A stretch of 64,000 bases of DNA, from assembly GCA_038373865.1 (NCBI GenBank), contig JAXGGA010001623.1, positions 62,001 through 126,000 on the forward strand, given 5' to 3'. Made by a program: the position numbers and the translations under genes. The stretch is from Uloborus plumipes (taxonomy: Eukaryota; Arthropoda; Arachnida; Araneae; Uloboridae). Below, piece after piece: positions 46,929-58,999 of the stretch (position 1 is the first letter of the stretch; the number at the start of each line of letters is the position of its first letter). The notes beneath the pieces are model-generated. The model was not told the origin of the DNA and did no database searches. It saw only the letters and a list, made by a program, of their open reading frames with translations.

Positions 46929-47098
46929 TTATAGCTTATTATTTATTTTTTAATTTTTTTTCCTTAGTAAATACAAATGTATTCTTGGACGACAATTTGC
47001 ACATTTTTAACCGAAGATAGTACGGTAGTTCGCTCAATATATAAAATTTTTAACTAAATCATGCCTTAGCCACAGCAACGCGTGGCCGGGTCAGCTAG

Positions 47099-48460
47099 TT
47101 TAAAATAAATTCCGATGCATTATGTTAGTAATGGCCGTTGACAATACAAGAGTAATTTTAGCCACTTTATTCGCAACATAATGAAAATTGATAAGCAGCT
47201 TAAAACGTTATCCTTACTAACATAATCCTTACTAACATAATCCTTACTAACATAATCCTATCTGAAAATAGACATACATACAATACAAATTGGTAAGCTC
47301 TTGTTCTCTGAAGCTGGAAAAATAAAAGCCTTCCTTTTTAAAGAACTTCTAAAAGCGTAGCAATTTTCCATTTTAATTGATTTAAAAGGTCTGAAGGGTA
47401 AACAGAAAATAAGACCCCTTGGCGCTAATCCTAAACCTAGATCATTGATGCATGCATATCTCCAGAAATAAAAATCATTCATTATGAGATTTATTTAACC
47501 TCTTTACCCCAAAACTTTAAAATGCGTTTTTGGAACAGCTGGAGTTTTAATCGATTCTTAAGGCAGGCATTTGTAACCATGGAAACGTCACTTTATTTTA
47601 ATACATACATTGATATTTTAATTCATTTATTCTTTAGTGTTCCTATACATTTCTTTACGCGTATCTTATTTTATAGCTGCACAGTTTGTGTGTTGTATTT
47701 TAAAAAGATTTTTAAAATTTCAGAAGTAAAGGGTGAAATTTTTTTAAATGCATTTCAGCATTTTGTACGCCAGCAATGGCAAAAAGAATCACATTTTTAA
47801 CTAACCCAAATTTTTAACGATTCAATTAGTATGTATGCACATTCAAGTTGGTAGATAATTTTTTTCCACGTAACAATATATCTTCGGCGTAACTACTGAA
47901 ACAAATATGACAACCAACCAAACCCGTAATTTATTTTACAACGAATTGTCTCTGAGAGCTTGTTCAGAAATAGTGCACACTCCGCAACTTAGAACTGATG
48001 GAAAAATAACCTGAACGTAAGGATCCACATTATTTTATTCAGAATGAAGTGCATCTAAATTATTCAAAAATAAATACGTTATCAAATTTATTCATAATTC
48101 AGTACGTTATCAAGCCTCCAAAATGCATTTATTCAAAAAAGAGAAAAAAAAAAGAAAGAAAGAAAAAGCAATTAGGGAGAGCAGTACCCAAAATAAAAAT
48201 TATATGCCGGCATTTTAAATAAAGTAAACTTCATGTTATCATAAAGTAGCTCGTCTGAAAAATCATGAAAAAAGAAGAGCCAAAGTTGAAAGAAACAAAT
48301 AGTTATTCCTTCAAACATAACACCAATTCCGTCTTTTAAGAACACTTGCAATAACCAAAGTAACAACGGATCGAAAAATAGATGACTTCATATAATCTCA
48401 GTCAAAAAGTTATTGAAATTTTATCTGTGTTGCTCTTTTACTCTTATTTTTATCCAAATA
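47099..48460. other. AT-rich DNA with a 15-bp tandem triplet
   Basis: TCCTTACTAACATAA occurs three times exactly at 47211-47255. Otherwise only short open frames are present (92 codons at 47522-47800, unrecognised). Confidence 0.55.
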
Positions 48461-49178
48461 CTAGCAGTACCAGCAAGGCGATGCCCGTGCATTTAAATGG
48501 GAAGGAAATTCACTGAATAAATTTAAATTCACTCCAACCCTCTGAACTAAAATTATTATAGTTGAAGCGGTATAGTAATTGGTCACTTTAGCGGCATCGT
48601 ATTTGTATGCTTGAATAAAAAAGAAATGAAATATTTCTGCATAAATAAAAAATACTTCATATGATACTATATTAATGCATTTTACCACTTATACTGTCTG
48701 AAAACACTTTTTCAGATGTATTATTAGAAAAAAGTCAACGCAAAAACAAAAATGTCACACTGATAGTAATTGGCCACCTTATCATAGTTATTGGCTATGA
48801 AACTATACAGTTATTGTTGTAAACATTCAATGTTATACTGTATTATTCATATATATATGAAAATAAAATTCCTTTCCATGAATATAGTGTACCATTGTAT
48901 GCAGGTATTATACCGTTAATTGAATATATTTTCCATTCATTAAATATATTATAACATTATAGCATTCAACATCTTTCTCCATCTTTCCCTTTTCTATTTT
49001 TTGACTTCTCTTTATTTGTTTTAGTCTTCTTTAAAGCATTTACTTTCTGTACATTCAATTTTCTTTTCTTTTTTTTATTTTTCACTCTTTTTGCTGCTTT
49101 TATTGCTCATTGTTTTCAATAGCTGCTCTATAACTCTCAGAAATTATAAAGAATGATTTTTTTTGTCTGTTCTATTAA

Positions 49179-49557
49179 CCCTTTGATGGTTATGAACGAG
49201 TTCAGCTCGCAATCGCATTGTGCTTCATAATGCGCGCAAACGAGTTCCGCTCGGGAGCAAGATTTTGACCGAAATGGTTAGTAACGAGCACTACTCGCGT
49301 AGTGAAATTTTCCCCCAATGCGCGCTGACGAGCTGACTTCGTTCGCCATTATTATTCTGCACTGATGTACTGTACTATAAATACTTTAAGAAATTTTTAA
49401 AACGCGCGGGGCGAGCTATCTACGGCATCGCCAGAGAAAGGTGACATTTTCGGAAGAACGGCGGGGGAAAACAGCTGCCACTTTCGACTACTGTTTACTC
49501 CTAATGCTGCGCGAATTAAGTAAACGGAAACTGATCATTTCCATAACCGTCAAAGGG
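49179..49557. mobile_element. piggyBac-like MITE nested in Helitron
   Basis: A 379-bp element has ends CCCTTTGATGGTTATG and CATAACCGTCAAAGGG, flanked by TTAA at 49175-49178 and 49558-49561. It is GC-richer than the surrounding Helitron, with repeated CGAGTTC and CGAGC words. It is non-coding. Confidence 0.9.
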
Positions 49558-50091
49558 TTAAGAAATTTTCTCCTACTTTTTGGAGCATTTTGTTGGTAAT
49601 CATCGATAAATTTGATACAATGAGTTGTTTTGTTTGAAGTAGTTGACGTCTACAAATGTATAGGAGTTTTCAGAGAAGTTATCACAATTGTTGCTGCTGC
49701 CACATTATCTTCTTTAGTCAGATTTGCATTTGTTGTTATAATTGCAGTCAGTATTTCAGTATTGGTAGAGTTGTTTTTAGAAAAATCATTCTTGGAAAAA
49801 AGCGCCAAACTTTGTATGAAGGTCATGTATTATTTGAAACTATCCTCTGATATTTCGGTACTTTTATCTCGTTTTCGCCTTCAAAAATATTTTGGAAGTC
49901 TTTTAGAGACATGAGTTTATTTAATACATCAAACTCAAAAGCTCTAAATGCATTGAGTTCTTTTAAAACGTCGCATAAAAATTCTAGTCTTACCGGTTTC
50001 TCTACAACCTTTTAAACTACACTAAAAGTCCTATTGAAGTTTCAAACAATTCGCCAAATAAATCAAAAAGACATTATGTTTGGTAAGTAAT

Positions 50092-50250
50092 AGGAGATAT
50101 ACTCAAATTTAGTCAATTTTCAAGGCTTAACTCTATACGTAAATTTAAACCACTGAAGAAAGAACAGCTTGCATGGAAAATGAATCTAGTGTTTCAGTTT
50201 TGCGTACAAAGTCTTGAAAATTGACTAAATTTGATTAATTAATATCTCCT
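50092..50250. repeat. Inverted repeat, about 38-bp arms
   Basis: AGGAGATAT followed by CAAATTTAGTCAATTTTCAA is mirrored by TTGAAAATTGACTAAATTTG and ATATCTCCT. The right arm has a few extra bases. It lies inside the Helitron. Confidence 0.8.
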
Positions 50251-50587
50251 GTTCTAATTAACGGAGAGAAACGTGCTAAAACTTTTTTTTTAGAAAAAAA
50301 AACATTTGCTGAGATATATAATGTTTTGGGGTGGGGGAAGGTTCCCCCCCCCCCAATTATGGCGGATACACCAAAAATGAGACTAATTAATTAATTCAAA
50401 AATAACTAATTCGAAATTTAGAATTTGGCCTTCGAAATGCACGGGGATAGGTTAAAATTTTTGTGTCAAGTTTCAGGTCTGTAGGTGCTGTGAGAGCTTC
50501 TGGCCAGCGGTTACAAACGTACAAACAAACAAACACCGTCATCTTCATATATTGAAATGAACTTACGCAGCATTTTAACCAATTATA

Positions 50588-51239
50588 CAGGGTGTCCACT
50601 CCAATCGTGGACCAATAGCTAATTTCTAAACCGTTAGAGATAAGCATATAGTTTATTTAGGAAAAAATCTCCAAATTATGAAAGGAATTTTGGGTCTATT
50701 CACTGTTTTTCAAAAAATCAAATTTTGAAAGAGGTACGAAATTTAAATTTTTATACAGCCCCCCAGTCCTATGAATCATATTTAGTAAAACATTCTTGAC
50801 ACTGTAACGTTTAAAACTAAAAAAAAAATCACTCTTCTACCACGAAAATTGACCGAGTTATGACGTTTTGAAAAATCAAGATTTTGAAGGATTTCGCATA
50901 CGGTCCCTGAAGCGATCTCTCGATGACGTCACGAAACAATGCAAAATCTTGATTTTTCAAAACGTCATAACTCGGTCAATTTTTGTGGTAGAAGAGTGAT
51001 TTTTTTTTAGTTTTAAACGTTACAGTGTCAAGAATGTTTTACTAAATATGATTGATAGGACTGGGGGGCTGTACAAAAATTTAAATTTCGTAACTCTTTC
51101 AAAATTTGATTTTTTGAAAAACAGTGAATAGACCCAAAATTCCTTTCATAATTTGGAGATTTTTTCCTAAATAAACTATATGCTTATCTCTAACGGTTTA
51201 GAAATTAGCTATTGGTCCACGATTGGAGTGGACACCCTG
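50588..51239. mobile_element. Foldback DNA element, copy 2
   Basis: A 652-bp element has the same CAGGGTGTCCACTCC ends and TA flanks (50586-50587 and 51240-51241) as 2509-3159. The unique centre (CGATGACGTCA and ACGGTCCCT words) is reverse-complemented relative to copy 1, so this copy inserted in the other direction. The arms are about 300 bp and nearly identical to each other. Confidence 0.88.
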
Positions 51240-51241
51240 TA

Positions 51242-53384
51242 TATGATTCAATTGATCTCTGTCAGCTTTAGTATATTTTTCTTATCAACATTAATAAACA
51301 AATATATCGTGGTAAATCACAGCAATTCGTTTCATTCGATTTGGAGTTAGAGGCACTTTCTTCGTATTACCGTTGAAGTCTGACTATATGAATCAATCAA
51401 ATGGGATAAGCTCTTCCAAACTTTTACACATATTTTTAAATCCAAATTTATATAAAACGTACTTCAGTTTATGGCATAAGTGTTTTTCAGGGAATCCCTA
51501 CCGATCCCTAGTTTTCATATTTCATTTCCAACTAATATTTATCGTGGGCAACATTTTTTTAAAAGTTAGCTTATATTTTTCTTTCAGCTGTGATTTTTTT
51601 AGTGTGAATCCGTGATTTGCTCACTATCTTTGGTTGTTAACATTCATCAGTTTACTCTTTCCTGAAAAAGATAAAAGTAAACAACATTTATCAATTAAAG
51701 TGGATTCAAATGGCCTTTTTTTAGTTGACCTTATTTACGTTTTGACTGAAATTTTACATTGTAAAGCAATTTTTGGGAAGTATTACCACAACTTGAATTA
51801 TGCCAAATCGACAACAAATTTCTCATTCAGCATTCGTTTGGAATTTCTTACATAGTTATTGAACTTTCAGCTTTCCTTAGTCACTAAATTTCTTTCAAAG
51901 TACGAGACGAAATACATTATCAACAAAAATAAAGAAAATGAAATTAGGGTCAAGTGAGAAGAGTAAGCAATTCATGATTGTTCAAAAAAAAAAAAAAAAA
52001 AACCTCACCCTCAATTTAAAAAAACTCTAGTTATTGCAAAAATATGCTTTCTAAAATATCAGCTCTACAGCGGCCTGAATCTGTAGAAAACCGTCGGTCA
52101 TTTTCGCCAATGCTTGTTACTTTCTTTGTTCAGTTTATCGTTGAAGAGCAGCGATGTAGAAAAGGGAAAAAGACGGAAGCTCTTCGGAATTACAGAGGCA
52201 GAAGAAGAAGTCTTGGGGAAAAAAAGAAGAGAATAAGAGCTGCCTGACATATTCACCCGACCTTGAGACAGGGAGATTAAACACGATCTAATTTTTCGTG
52301 CTTCCGTTAGCTTTGAACCAAATGCGAAAATTTGAATACTTTGATGGTAGAGAAAAATTTGCTTCTGCGTTCATTTACGTTTTTGCTTATGAGTAGATTT
52401 TGTAGACGTTAATTCAATAACTCAATATGAAATTAACGCAAAAAGAAAGGAAACGTGTGCATATATAAGTCCTATGACATTCCAACCTCTAATGAAATTA
52501 ACTTCTACACTTGCTTATTTTGAATATTTTATCTTAAGGAAGTCATCGTATTTCTCTTAAGAAGTTTATTGAGCTGTAACCGCTTCTTTTTTCTTCCTTT
52601 CTTACACTTTATTAACACAACTAACCTGTTTCATTTTCATGTATGAGAACTGTAATTTAAAAACTAAACTGTGATGTCACAATATCTTAAAATTTGAGGA
52701 TCTTTAACTCCCAAGTTGCTCCATCGTCTTATTTTAGAAATCAAATTTTGCTTCCTTCTCTTTTGGGATTTGAACTAGGCCCCAGCTTCTTCTCTAAGTT
52801 AGGTAACTTAAATATGATTTGAGCTTAAAAAATTCTTATTAACAAGGACGCTTGACACCTAAATAATATCATTGACTTTTTTGAGACACTGAATTTTTGC
52901 TTTCTATAATTATTTTATAAAATTAAATTTTTTTTTATTTTTCTCAAAAACTAAATCTTTCGGGTGCATTTCATTAGCATCATGCTTTTGATTTTCCTAT
53001 AAAAAACTAAATAGGTCTCAGTTCTCTATGACTATTAAAAATTGAATTCCTTTGGAGGCTTGCTATGGTAATTTGAAGTTGTGTCATTGACCGACTTGAC
53101 TAAAATCATGTTAGATCAATACTATTGTTCTTTTCTTTGAAGTATTTGGTGTTATACTAGACAGCAACTTAAGTTAACACTAAACGTCACTACGGGCTGA
53201 GCCAATAAGAGCTCACAAGCAGTTAGCGATCTCCTCTAATTCTCCAAGTAGGCTGTGACGTTTGATCTAGCTCGTTTTTCATAGGCTAACGTCACGATGT
53301 TTTTGTCGAAAAACCTTGCGGTGTAGTATAACAATATTGAGAAAATTTTCATGTACACACTTAATTAGTCAACTAATAAGAATG
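51242..53384. other. AT-rich DNA without recognisable gene
   Basis: Several open frames of 60-80 codons (51373, 51634, 52044) have no recognisable family and no codon bias I can see. There is an A18 run near 51986. Confidence 0.45.
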
Positions 53385-53685
53385 ATGCCGGTCGTCTTAT
53401 CTAGTGGTCAAAGAAATTTTAATGCAGATAAAGAGGTTCCGGGCTCAAACCCAGGTTTGAGCATGGATATACTTTCTCTCTCCTGTGCTTGTCCTTTGTT
53501 TGTGTGAATGTGTTGTCGTGCAATGAATGGTTGCCTACTCTATAAACGGGTTCTTATGGCATGTGGTACTGTGGAAGTTGGACTTCACACCAAATGACGG
53601 TGCAGTTGGAAAAGTGAAGCAGCGCACCTCATATGGCCAGCCTGGCTGGCACAGGACAACTACAACTAAGAACGATGGTTAATAT
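53385..53685 (+). mobile_element. tRNA-derived SINE
   Basis: A tRNA-like head has a box A-like TATCTAGTGGTCAAAG (53398) and box B-like GGTTCCGGGCTCAAACCC (53434). A body with TCTCTCCTGTGCTTGTCC, GAATGGTTGCC, ACGGGTTCTTATGGCATGTG and GCCAGCCTGGCTGGCACAGG follows. The boxes fit an RNA polymerase III promoter, and the body resembles SINEs I associate with spider genomes. There is no clear tail repeat or target duplication, and the tRNA head is too degraded to be a tRNA gene. Confidence 0.72.
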
Positions 53686-54438
53686 TAGCAATTAAAGAAT
53701 ATCATTATCGTTTTTGAGAAATTTGCGGGTTTTTTCTCCACATGTAGGAGCTTAACTCTATACCAGTAAAATGCTTTGATATCATACTTTAATTACTTAC
53801 TTATTAAGAATGATGTTTTATACAAATAGCTAATCAGTATCACCGCTTTCTTTGGCATCAATTTCAAAAACTAATTGTTAGATATGCAATGAGTTACTGC
53901 CCATAAGCCAGGGCTGAGGCAGAACTGAAACAAATGCACCCACAGCTACAATAAGACCACTTAGCTACAATAAGAGGATCTTTGCCTCCAGCTCGATCAT
54001 TGGCTATTCCTAACTGAGGAGTCCACAATAAGGACGAAACTGCAGTCTTAGGATGCTATGATCGAGCTGTGGGTGCATTTGCTTAATTGTTAGATGTCCT
54101 CATTTAAAAACTTACTTCTTATCAAGGACGTTTTGCATTATTAGTCAAGCAATGTCATTGTTCATTGTTCTACTTTAAAACACATAATTGTTTTCCCTCA
54201 TTATGAAAAAATTAAACTTGTCATCAATGCTTCCAAAAATTTTGATGCTACTACTTACTTATTAACACTATTTTATACAAAAAGCTAATCAATATCATTT
54301 TCCTCTTTGAGAAAGTAAGTTTTTTTTTCTCCCACCATGTAAACTGAAATCAGCAACATACCTGTATCGAATGCATGATGTGCATTCCTTTTCTCTCAAG
54401 AATAATTTTTCCTTAAAGAAACTAAGCAAACACAAATA
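53686..54438. other. Unannotated DNA with an inverted repeat at 53928-54082
   Basis: AAATGCACCCACAGCT near 53926 is mirrored by AGCTGTGGGTGCATTT near 54068. Inside, AGCTACAATAAGA is repeated and CTGAGGCAG/ACTGCAGTC words recall the snapback repeat at 41064-41434. It is probably a related small non-autonomous repeat. No gene was found. Confidence 0.55.
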
Positions 54439-54613
54439 CTGTCGTCCCCGCTTAATCGGGTAACGGATAAACGAATACCCCGCTAATACGAATAAAATAT
54501 CTCGGAACCGATGCCATAGACGTAATGTTAAAGATCCCCGCTTAATCGAATACCCCTTTTAATCGAATAATATGTCTTGGAACCGACAGTATTCGTTTAA
54601 GCGGGGCCGACAG
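54439..54613. mobile_element. Tigger/pogo-like MITE, TIR CTGTCG(T/G)CCCCGC
   Basis: A 175-bp element has ends CTGTCGTCCCCGCTTAATCG and CGTTTAAGCGGGGCCGACAG, with TA on both sides (54437-54438, 54614-54615). Subterminal CCCCGCTTAATCGAATA words repeat inside. TA target and this type of TIR point to pogo/Tigger. It is non-coding. Confidence 0.85.
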
Positions 54614-55680
54614 TACTCGTTTTCGAACTTTTCTTATAACTTAAGAAATTTCTATTTGTTTTTTTCTTCTTATAAAGAGAAAAATTTTACAAAATCTGCA
54701 CAGAACTACCATTTTAGATTATTAATAAGAAAAATTGACCCATCTATCCACGTTTACTTCTAATATCTTTCACGCAACCGAAACAAGTCTTCTTTTTTCA
54801 TTACCGTTAACAGTATATTATATTTTGTTCCTTTCATGAGAATAGATTTCTCCCTGTCCAGACAACCCCACCCCCACCCTTCGAATTCGATATCAATCAT
54901 GATCTTCTACTCTTAATCTCTATAATTATGATGTTACAATCGTCTAAAATAATTGCCCTAAAACTTCACGTAGTTGGAAAAGCTATAAATCATCAGTACT
55001 AGAGTTCGTATCTGTACTTTCTTCCTCTCGATGTAATATAATAATAAGCATTTAAATTAAAGATTTTCAGAAAATTGAAAATCACGTAGGGCTATATTTA
55101 AATAGCTCTAACGCAGTTATTTTTTGAAACGAGTAAATTTATTCATCAGAGTTGTTTTACTGTCTCATATTTTCCAAAGTAGGGAATAAACAAGAATTGC
55201 AATCGGAATTTTCGGAGCAAAGCCAACTTTGAGATCAATAGACTTTGTTTTATAATTTAGCGGTACCATTAAATAATTATATTTTAAATGTTGCAGCATT
55301 GCTCGGGCTCTAAACTGTACAGTTCTGTAAACAAATTATCTAAGTGAGAGTGAAACAATTTTCAATTGGTTTGCCTGCGGTGAATTGTTATTCAGTCTTA
55401 CCTCGTAACATCAAGAATACTTCTCGTTTAAACTTAAAAGGAATTAAATTTATTGATTGAATCAACAATTTTCTGGAAAAAGCTGAATTAATTATCTATC
55501 ATTTGAACATTTATTAAAAACTGGCTCGTCATTTTATAGGAGCATAGCTTTAAAAGGAAAAATCTCTTCACCATGCTTCAATGCTGTAGTTTAAAAAATT
55601 ATGTCGGGAAATAGAAGAAAACATTCAGAATCTAGTTTGTTAGAGAAAATTGGGGAAAGACGACGAAGTTTCAAACTTTA
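54614..55680. other. AT-rich DNA without recognisable gene
   Basis: Nothing supported was found. Confidence 0.45.
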
Positions 55681-56714
55681 TCTTAATATATAAAAATTAC
55701 GTGTCCCTGTGTTTGTGGCCAATGGACTCCTCAGCTACTGAACCGATTTTAACCAAATTTTACACGCAGTTTTTGTTTGGTCCAACTTAAATGATAGGAT
55801 AGTTTTTATCTCAATTTAGGACCGCAATATATTTTTTATTGCAATTTATCTATTCAGCTACCAGCTTTTCTGTATTCTTGGCTAAAATTCTTTAAACATA
55901 CCCGGAATGCCACTACATAATCTGCGGTTAAAAATTGGTTCACCCATAGTTCTTCTACGTAATTTAAATCCACCGGCATTATGCAATGGTACGCGTTTAG
56001 TTATCAAAAAAATCACCAGGAACATTATTGAGGCAATCATTTTGACTGGCAAGTTTAAAGATGAAGTAGTTCTGTTGCCACGTATCCCAATGACACCGTC
56101 AGAATCTTCAATACCCTTCAAAAGGCTACAGTTTCCCATTCGTTTAGCTTTCGCCATGTCCATTAATAAGTCCCAAGAACAAACAATGTCAATTTGCGGT
56201 TTGATTTAGAAAATCCATGTTTTTCCCCATGGACAACTATAGGTCGCTTGCTCCCGTGTGGGAAAACCGTCCAATCTATTTTTGTTTACAAGAGACAGAT
56301 TAACAAAAATATTGTGCACCGATTAGTGTTGAGTTAAACTGAAATTAAAATTTCTTATAATTCAAAAAATAACAAATAATATTGGTTAATTATCTACCCT
56401 ACCTACATTATTATAAAATAAAATGTTACATTAAAAAATAAAATGTTACAATAGCAATTAGCAAATTTTTAATTAACTCAATTGTTACAAGCTTGAATAT
56501 AATATTTCTAAGTACTAAAATGCTACATTTTTTGTTGATTTTTTGTTTCTAGCAAAATTAGGAAATTTTTGTTCGATTGTTTTCTTATTTTGACCTCAAA
56601 TTCATATTTATATAAAGTTGATCTCTATAACGGTAATAAAGTTTTTCGTTTCTATTGAAACATTATAGTTTAACCCATACCTTAGCCACAGCAACGCGTG
56701 GCCGGGTCAGCTAG
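55681..56714 (+). mobile_element. Non-autonomous Helitron, copy 3
   Basis: It starts TCTTAATATATAAAAA after A and ends with hairpin and CTAG (56711-56714) before T. At 1,034 bp it is the plain form of copy 1: a single 5' end, the helicase relic and the same 3' third. It is useful as the reference for the duplicated copy 1. Confidence 0.9.
55886..56320 (+). pseudogene. Helitron Pif1-like helicase C-terminal relic, copy 3
   Basis: The frame from NSLNIPGM includes [28 protein letters not shown] and [14 protein letters not shown], then breaks near 56190-56210 before the segment with CSRVGKPSNLF. The Gln of the KSQG motif region is kept, but the following Gly is Glu here. It lacks the Walker boxes and the Rep domain, so it is non-functional. 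Compared with copy 1 it lacks the T-run slippage. Confidence 0.85.
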
Positions 56715-58477
56715 TTTTATATAAAATGCCACATTGGTTTCATTTTTAACTAACCAATATTTCAGAAATTTATGTACTTTTGTGATTAGTAAAAAAATGT
56801 TTATTTGAAAAAAAAAAAACATTTTTCTTACCTAAAACAATTCATTTTTTAAAGAAAATTCGCATTTTGCAATCTTACTTCAGTTGGAGGTTAGAAGACG
56901 GAGACATTTGTAGTAAACTGCAGAAGAGAAAACTAATAGTGTCATTAAAGTTTATGCCTAGTATTATTAAATTGGTTCTATTTTATTGAAATGAAATACA
57001 TTAATGAATATGTTACATGTACATTAGAATGGGTCACTTTTCCATGTCGAAAAAAAAAATTGCTGATTTGCATCGGGTACAAACTGAAAAAGTGCCAAAT
57101 GACAATTTAAACTTAAATATAAAATTTTATCCTTTTAAAATAACAATTTCTGCCTCCTAATGTAACTTGAAAAACACACCGTTTCCAAAAGAAAAAAGAA
57201 AAATATTTTTATTTAGAAATTGAAAAGCAAATTTATACAAATACAAATAAAGCAAATATTTGTGGTCAAAGCCTTATTTATTTATTGCAAAAAAGTTTAT
57301 AAATAATAGGATTTTTTATTATGAAAATGAAATCATTTATTAGTATTCGTCTTCTATGAGGAGTTTTTACCAAAATAGGTGTAAATCGTCAGCCATTATA
57401 TTGCAAATGTTCCTCTGAATATAGTTTAGGGAACCTAACGATTGTATAAAAATGGCATTTTCGTAACTCATTGTCAATTTTCTTTCCAGCTGCAAACTTT
57501 CAACATCTCAAATCTGCACTTTATTTTGATCATTTTTGCAATTGAAAATATGCATCTAGAACGAATGGTCTCACTTCTTGTGAGATATACGGGAGCACGC
57601 TGTATAACTATATTAAGTTCTGAACTCCTAGTGGTATACTTTAATGTGCTAATTATGGCTTAATTACATCCTAATGACAGTAATTATAGGTATTTTTTCA
57701 CAGAAGTTATAATATAGCTCCAAATGTAAAAAAAAAATGTTAAGAAGGCTAACATCAATTTCTAAGTTGTAGAAAATCCATGGAAAGTCATATAAAGGGC
57801 TGCAGCTAAATATTTAATCCTAATTTTTACTTGCCATCATTAAGAAATCTAAGTAACAATAAACAAATTAATAAAAAGGATTGTTTAGGATGTTTGGAGC
57901 ACTATGCTTTTCTGCAAACGTAAAAACCTTGAAATGTTTTCCACTGCGATAGTTCCAGTTTATATCTTTTGAGAGAAATTCATTATGAGAAATTTGAAAC
58001 GAAACATTTCGGATCAAATCCTTTCCCATTATGCGGCTTCACTTAAAGTGGACCGATTACGTTGACAATGTAAGAAACTATAAAAATGTTTTGTCACGAA
58101 TATAAATAAAAGAGTTTCAATCCCAGAAATTGTCCTGTCGTTGGCAATGGTTCAACACCTTTTACTCGCTCCCTGTTTACTCGTATCAAAATGACATAAG
58201 TTTATGGAGTCTTTCCCTGAAAATAAAATTCATTGAAAAAAAAGCAACTCTTTAGATTTAGCCGTTATTCTTTTAATTCCTTATTTGAAAAGTTTCTTTT
58301 TATAACGTTAATACACTTCTGCTTGTGGACTTTTGTTGTTTTGAGAAGATTTAGACCGCTTCTAACTTCTCCGCAAAAATCGTAAATCCGCAAGAATTTA
58401 CCTTTCAGCCAGGTGATGATTTGGTCATAAAAGTATTTACATGGGTATAAAATGTCATATTAGAATTAGATTGTGTG
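56715..58477. other. AT-rich DNA without recognisable gene
   Basis: A 73-codon frame at 57442-57663 is hydrophobic and unrecognised. Nothing else is supported. Confidence 0.45.
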
Positions 58478-58481
58478 TTAA

Positions 58482-58995
58482 CCCATTAATGCCTGCCGTC
58501 CCTTTTTAGGAACGGTCCAAAAAAGGGCCTGAATTTCCCCAAAATGAACATTTCAACCAAATAATAGTGTTCAATTAGTACCTTGGTATTGTTTCAATTC
58601 GTTATTAACAGATTGCAGAACATAACCATTGTAAAGTGTGTTCTGTAGCAGTTTTAATATGATCTTTTTCAAAAATTACATCGTTCACAATCTCAAGAAA
58701 AAAAGCCAAGTTTTCAAAGTTATTCCCTGCTTCCCAGTTTATGTGAATTGCTGATTTTATTTCTTCTTATAAAATATCTTTTTAAATATTATATCGTAGG
58801 CAGAAAATAATTTTAGTTAAAAAAAAATTATGTACTCTCTGGGGTCTATCGTAATTTTTAAGGGACGATTTTGCTTTCCTTAATAAAAACATTATTTTTT
58901 ACATGATATTTTTTTTATTATTTTTCCTGTCCATTAAAGACTGTTTGTAACCAGTGTACAAAATGTCTTTGAAAAAAAAATTAGGCATTACTGGG
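58482..58995. mobile_element. piggyBac-like MITE, sister of 43681-44190
   Basis: TTAA lies at 58478-58481 and 58996-58999. Ends CCCATTAATGCCTGCCGTCC and TTAGGCATTACTGGG form a TIR of about 15 bp with mismatches. The 514-bp length and interior match the copy at 43681. Confidence 0.85.
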
Positions 58996-58999
58996 TTAA

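Larger units (their letters stand above)
45842..47098 (+). mobile_element. Non-autonomous Helitron, copy 2
   Basis: It starts TCTTAATATAT and shares about 200 bp of 5' sequence with copies 1 and 3. It ends with the same GCCAC...GTGGC hairpin and CTAG (47095-47098) before T. Its interior is different: there is no helicase relic. Instead it carries a 40-codon open segment with splice-like edges and a diverged 376-bp duplication. Replacement of the interior between shared ends is what gene-capturing Helitrons show. Confidence 0.88.
48461..50555 (-). mobile_element. Minus-strand Helitron, related to 15204-23149
   Basis: The minus-strand 3' end has GCACGGGCATCGCCTTGCTG, then GTACTG and CTAG at 48464-48461 before T, paralleling the Helitron ending at 15204. 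The probable 5' end is TCAATATATGAAGATGACGG at 50555, preceded inside by a GTAACC.CTGGCC-type zone that parallels the other copy. The base before the 5' TC is not the expected A, so that end is less certain. Nested inside is a piggyBac-like MITE. No helicase was found. Confidence 0.6.

Noticed and set aside
49630..49914. 94-codon frame with a hydrophobic segment
   Set aside because: It lies inside a Helitron, has no recognised family, and an overlapping frame is equally open.
53385..53460. tRNA gene
   Set aside because: Box A and B are recognisable but the acceptor and anticodon stems do not form; the following body marks it as a SINE.
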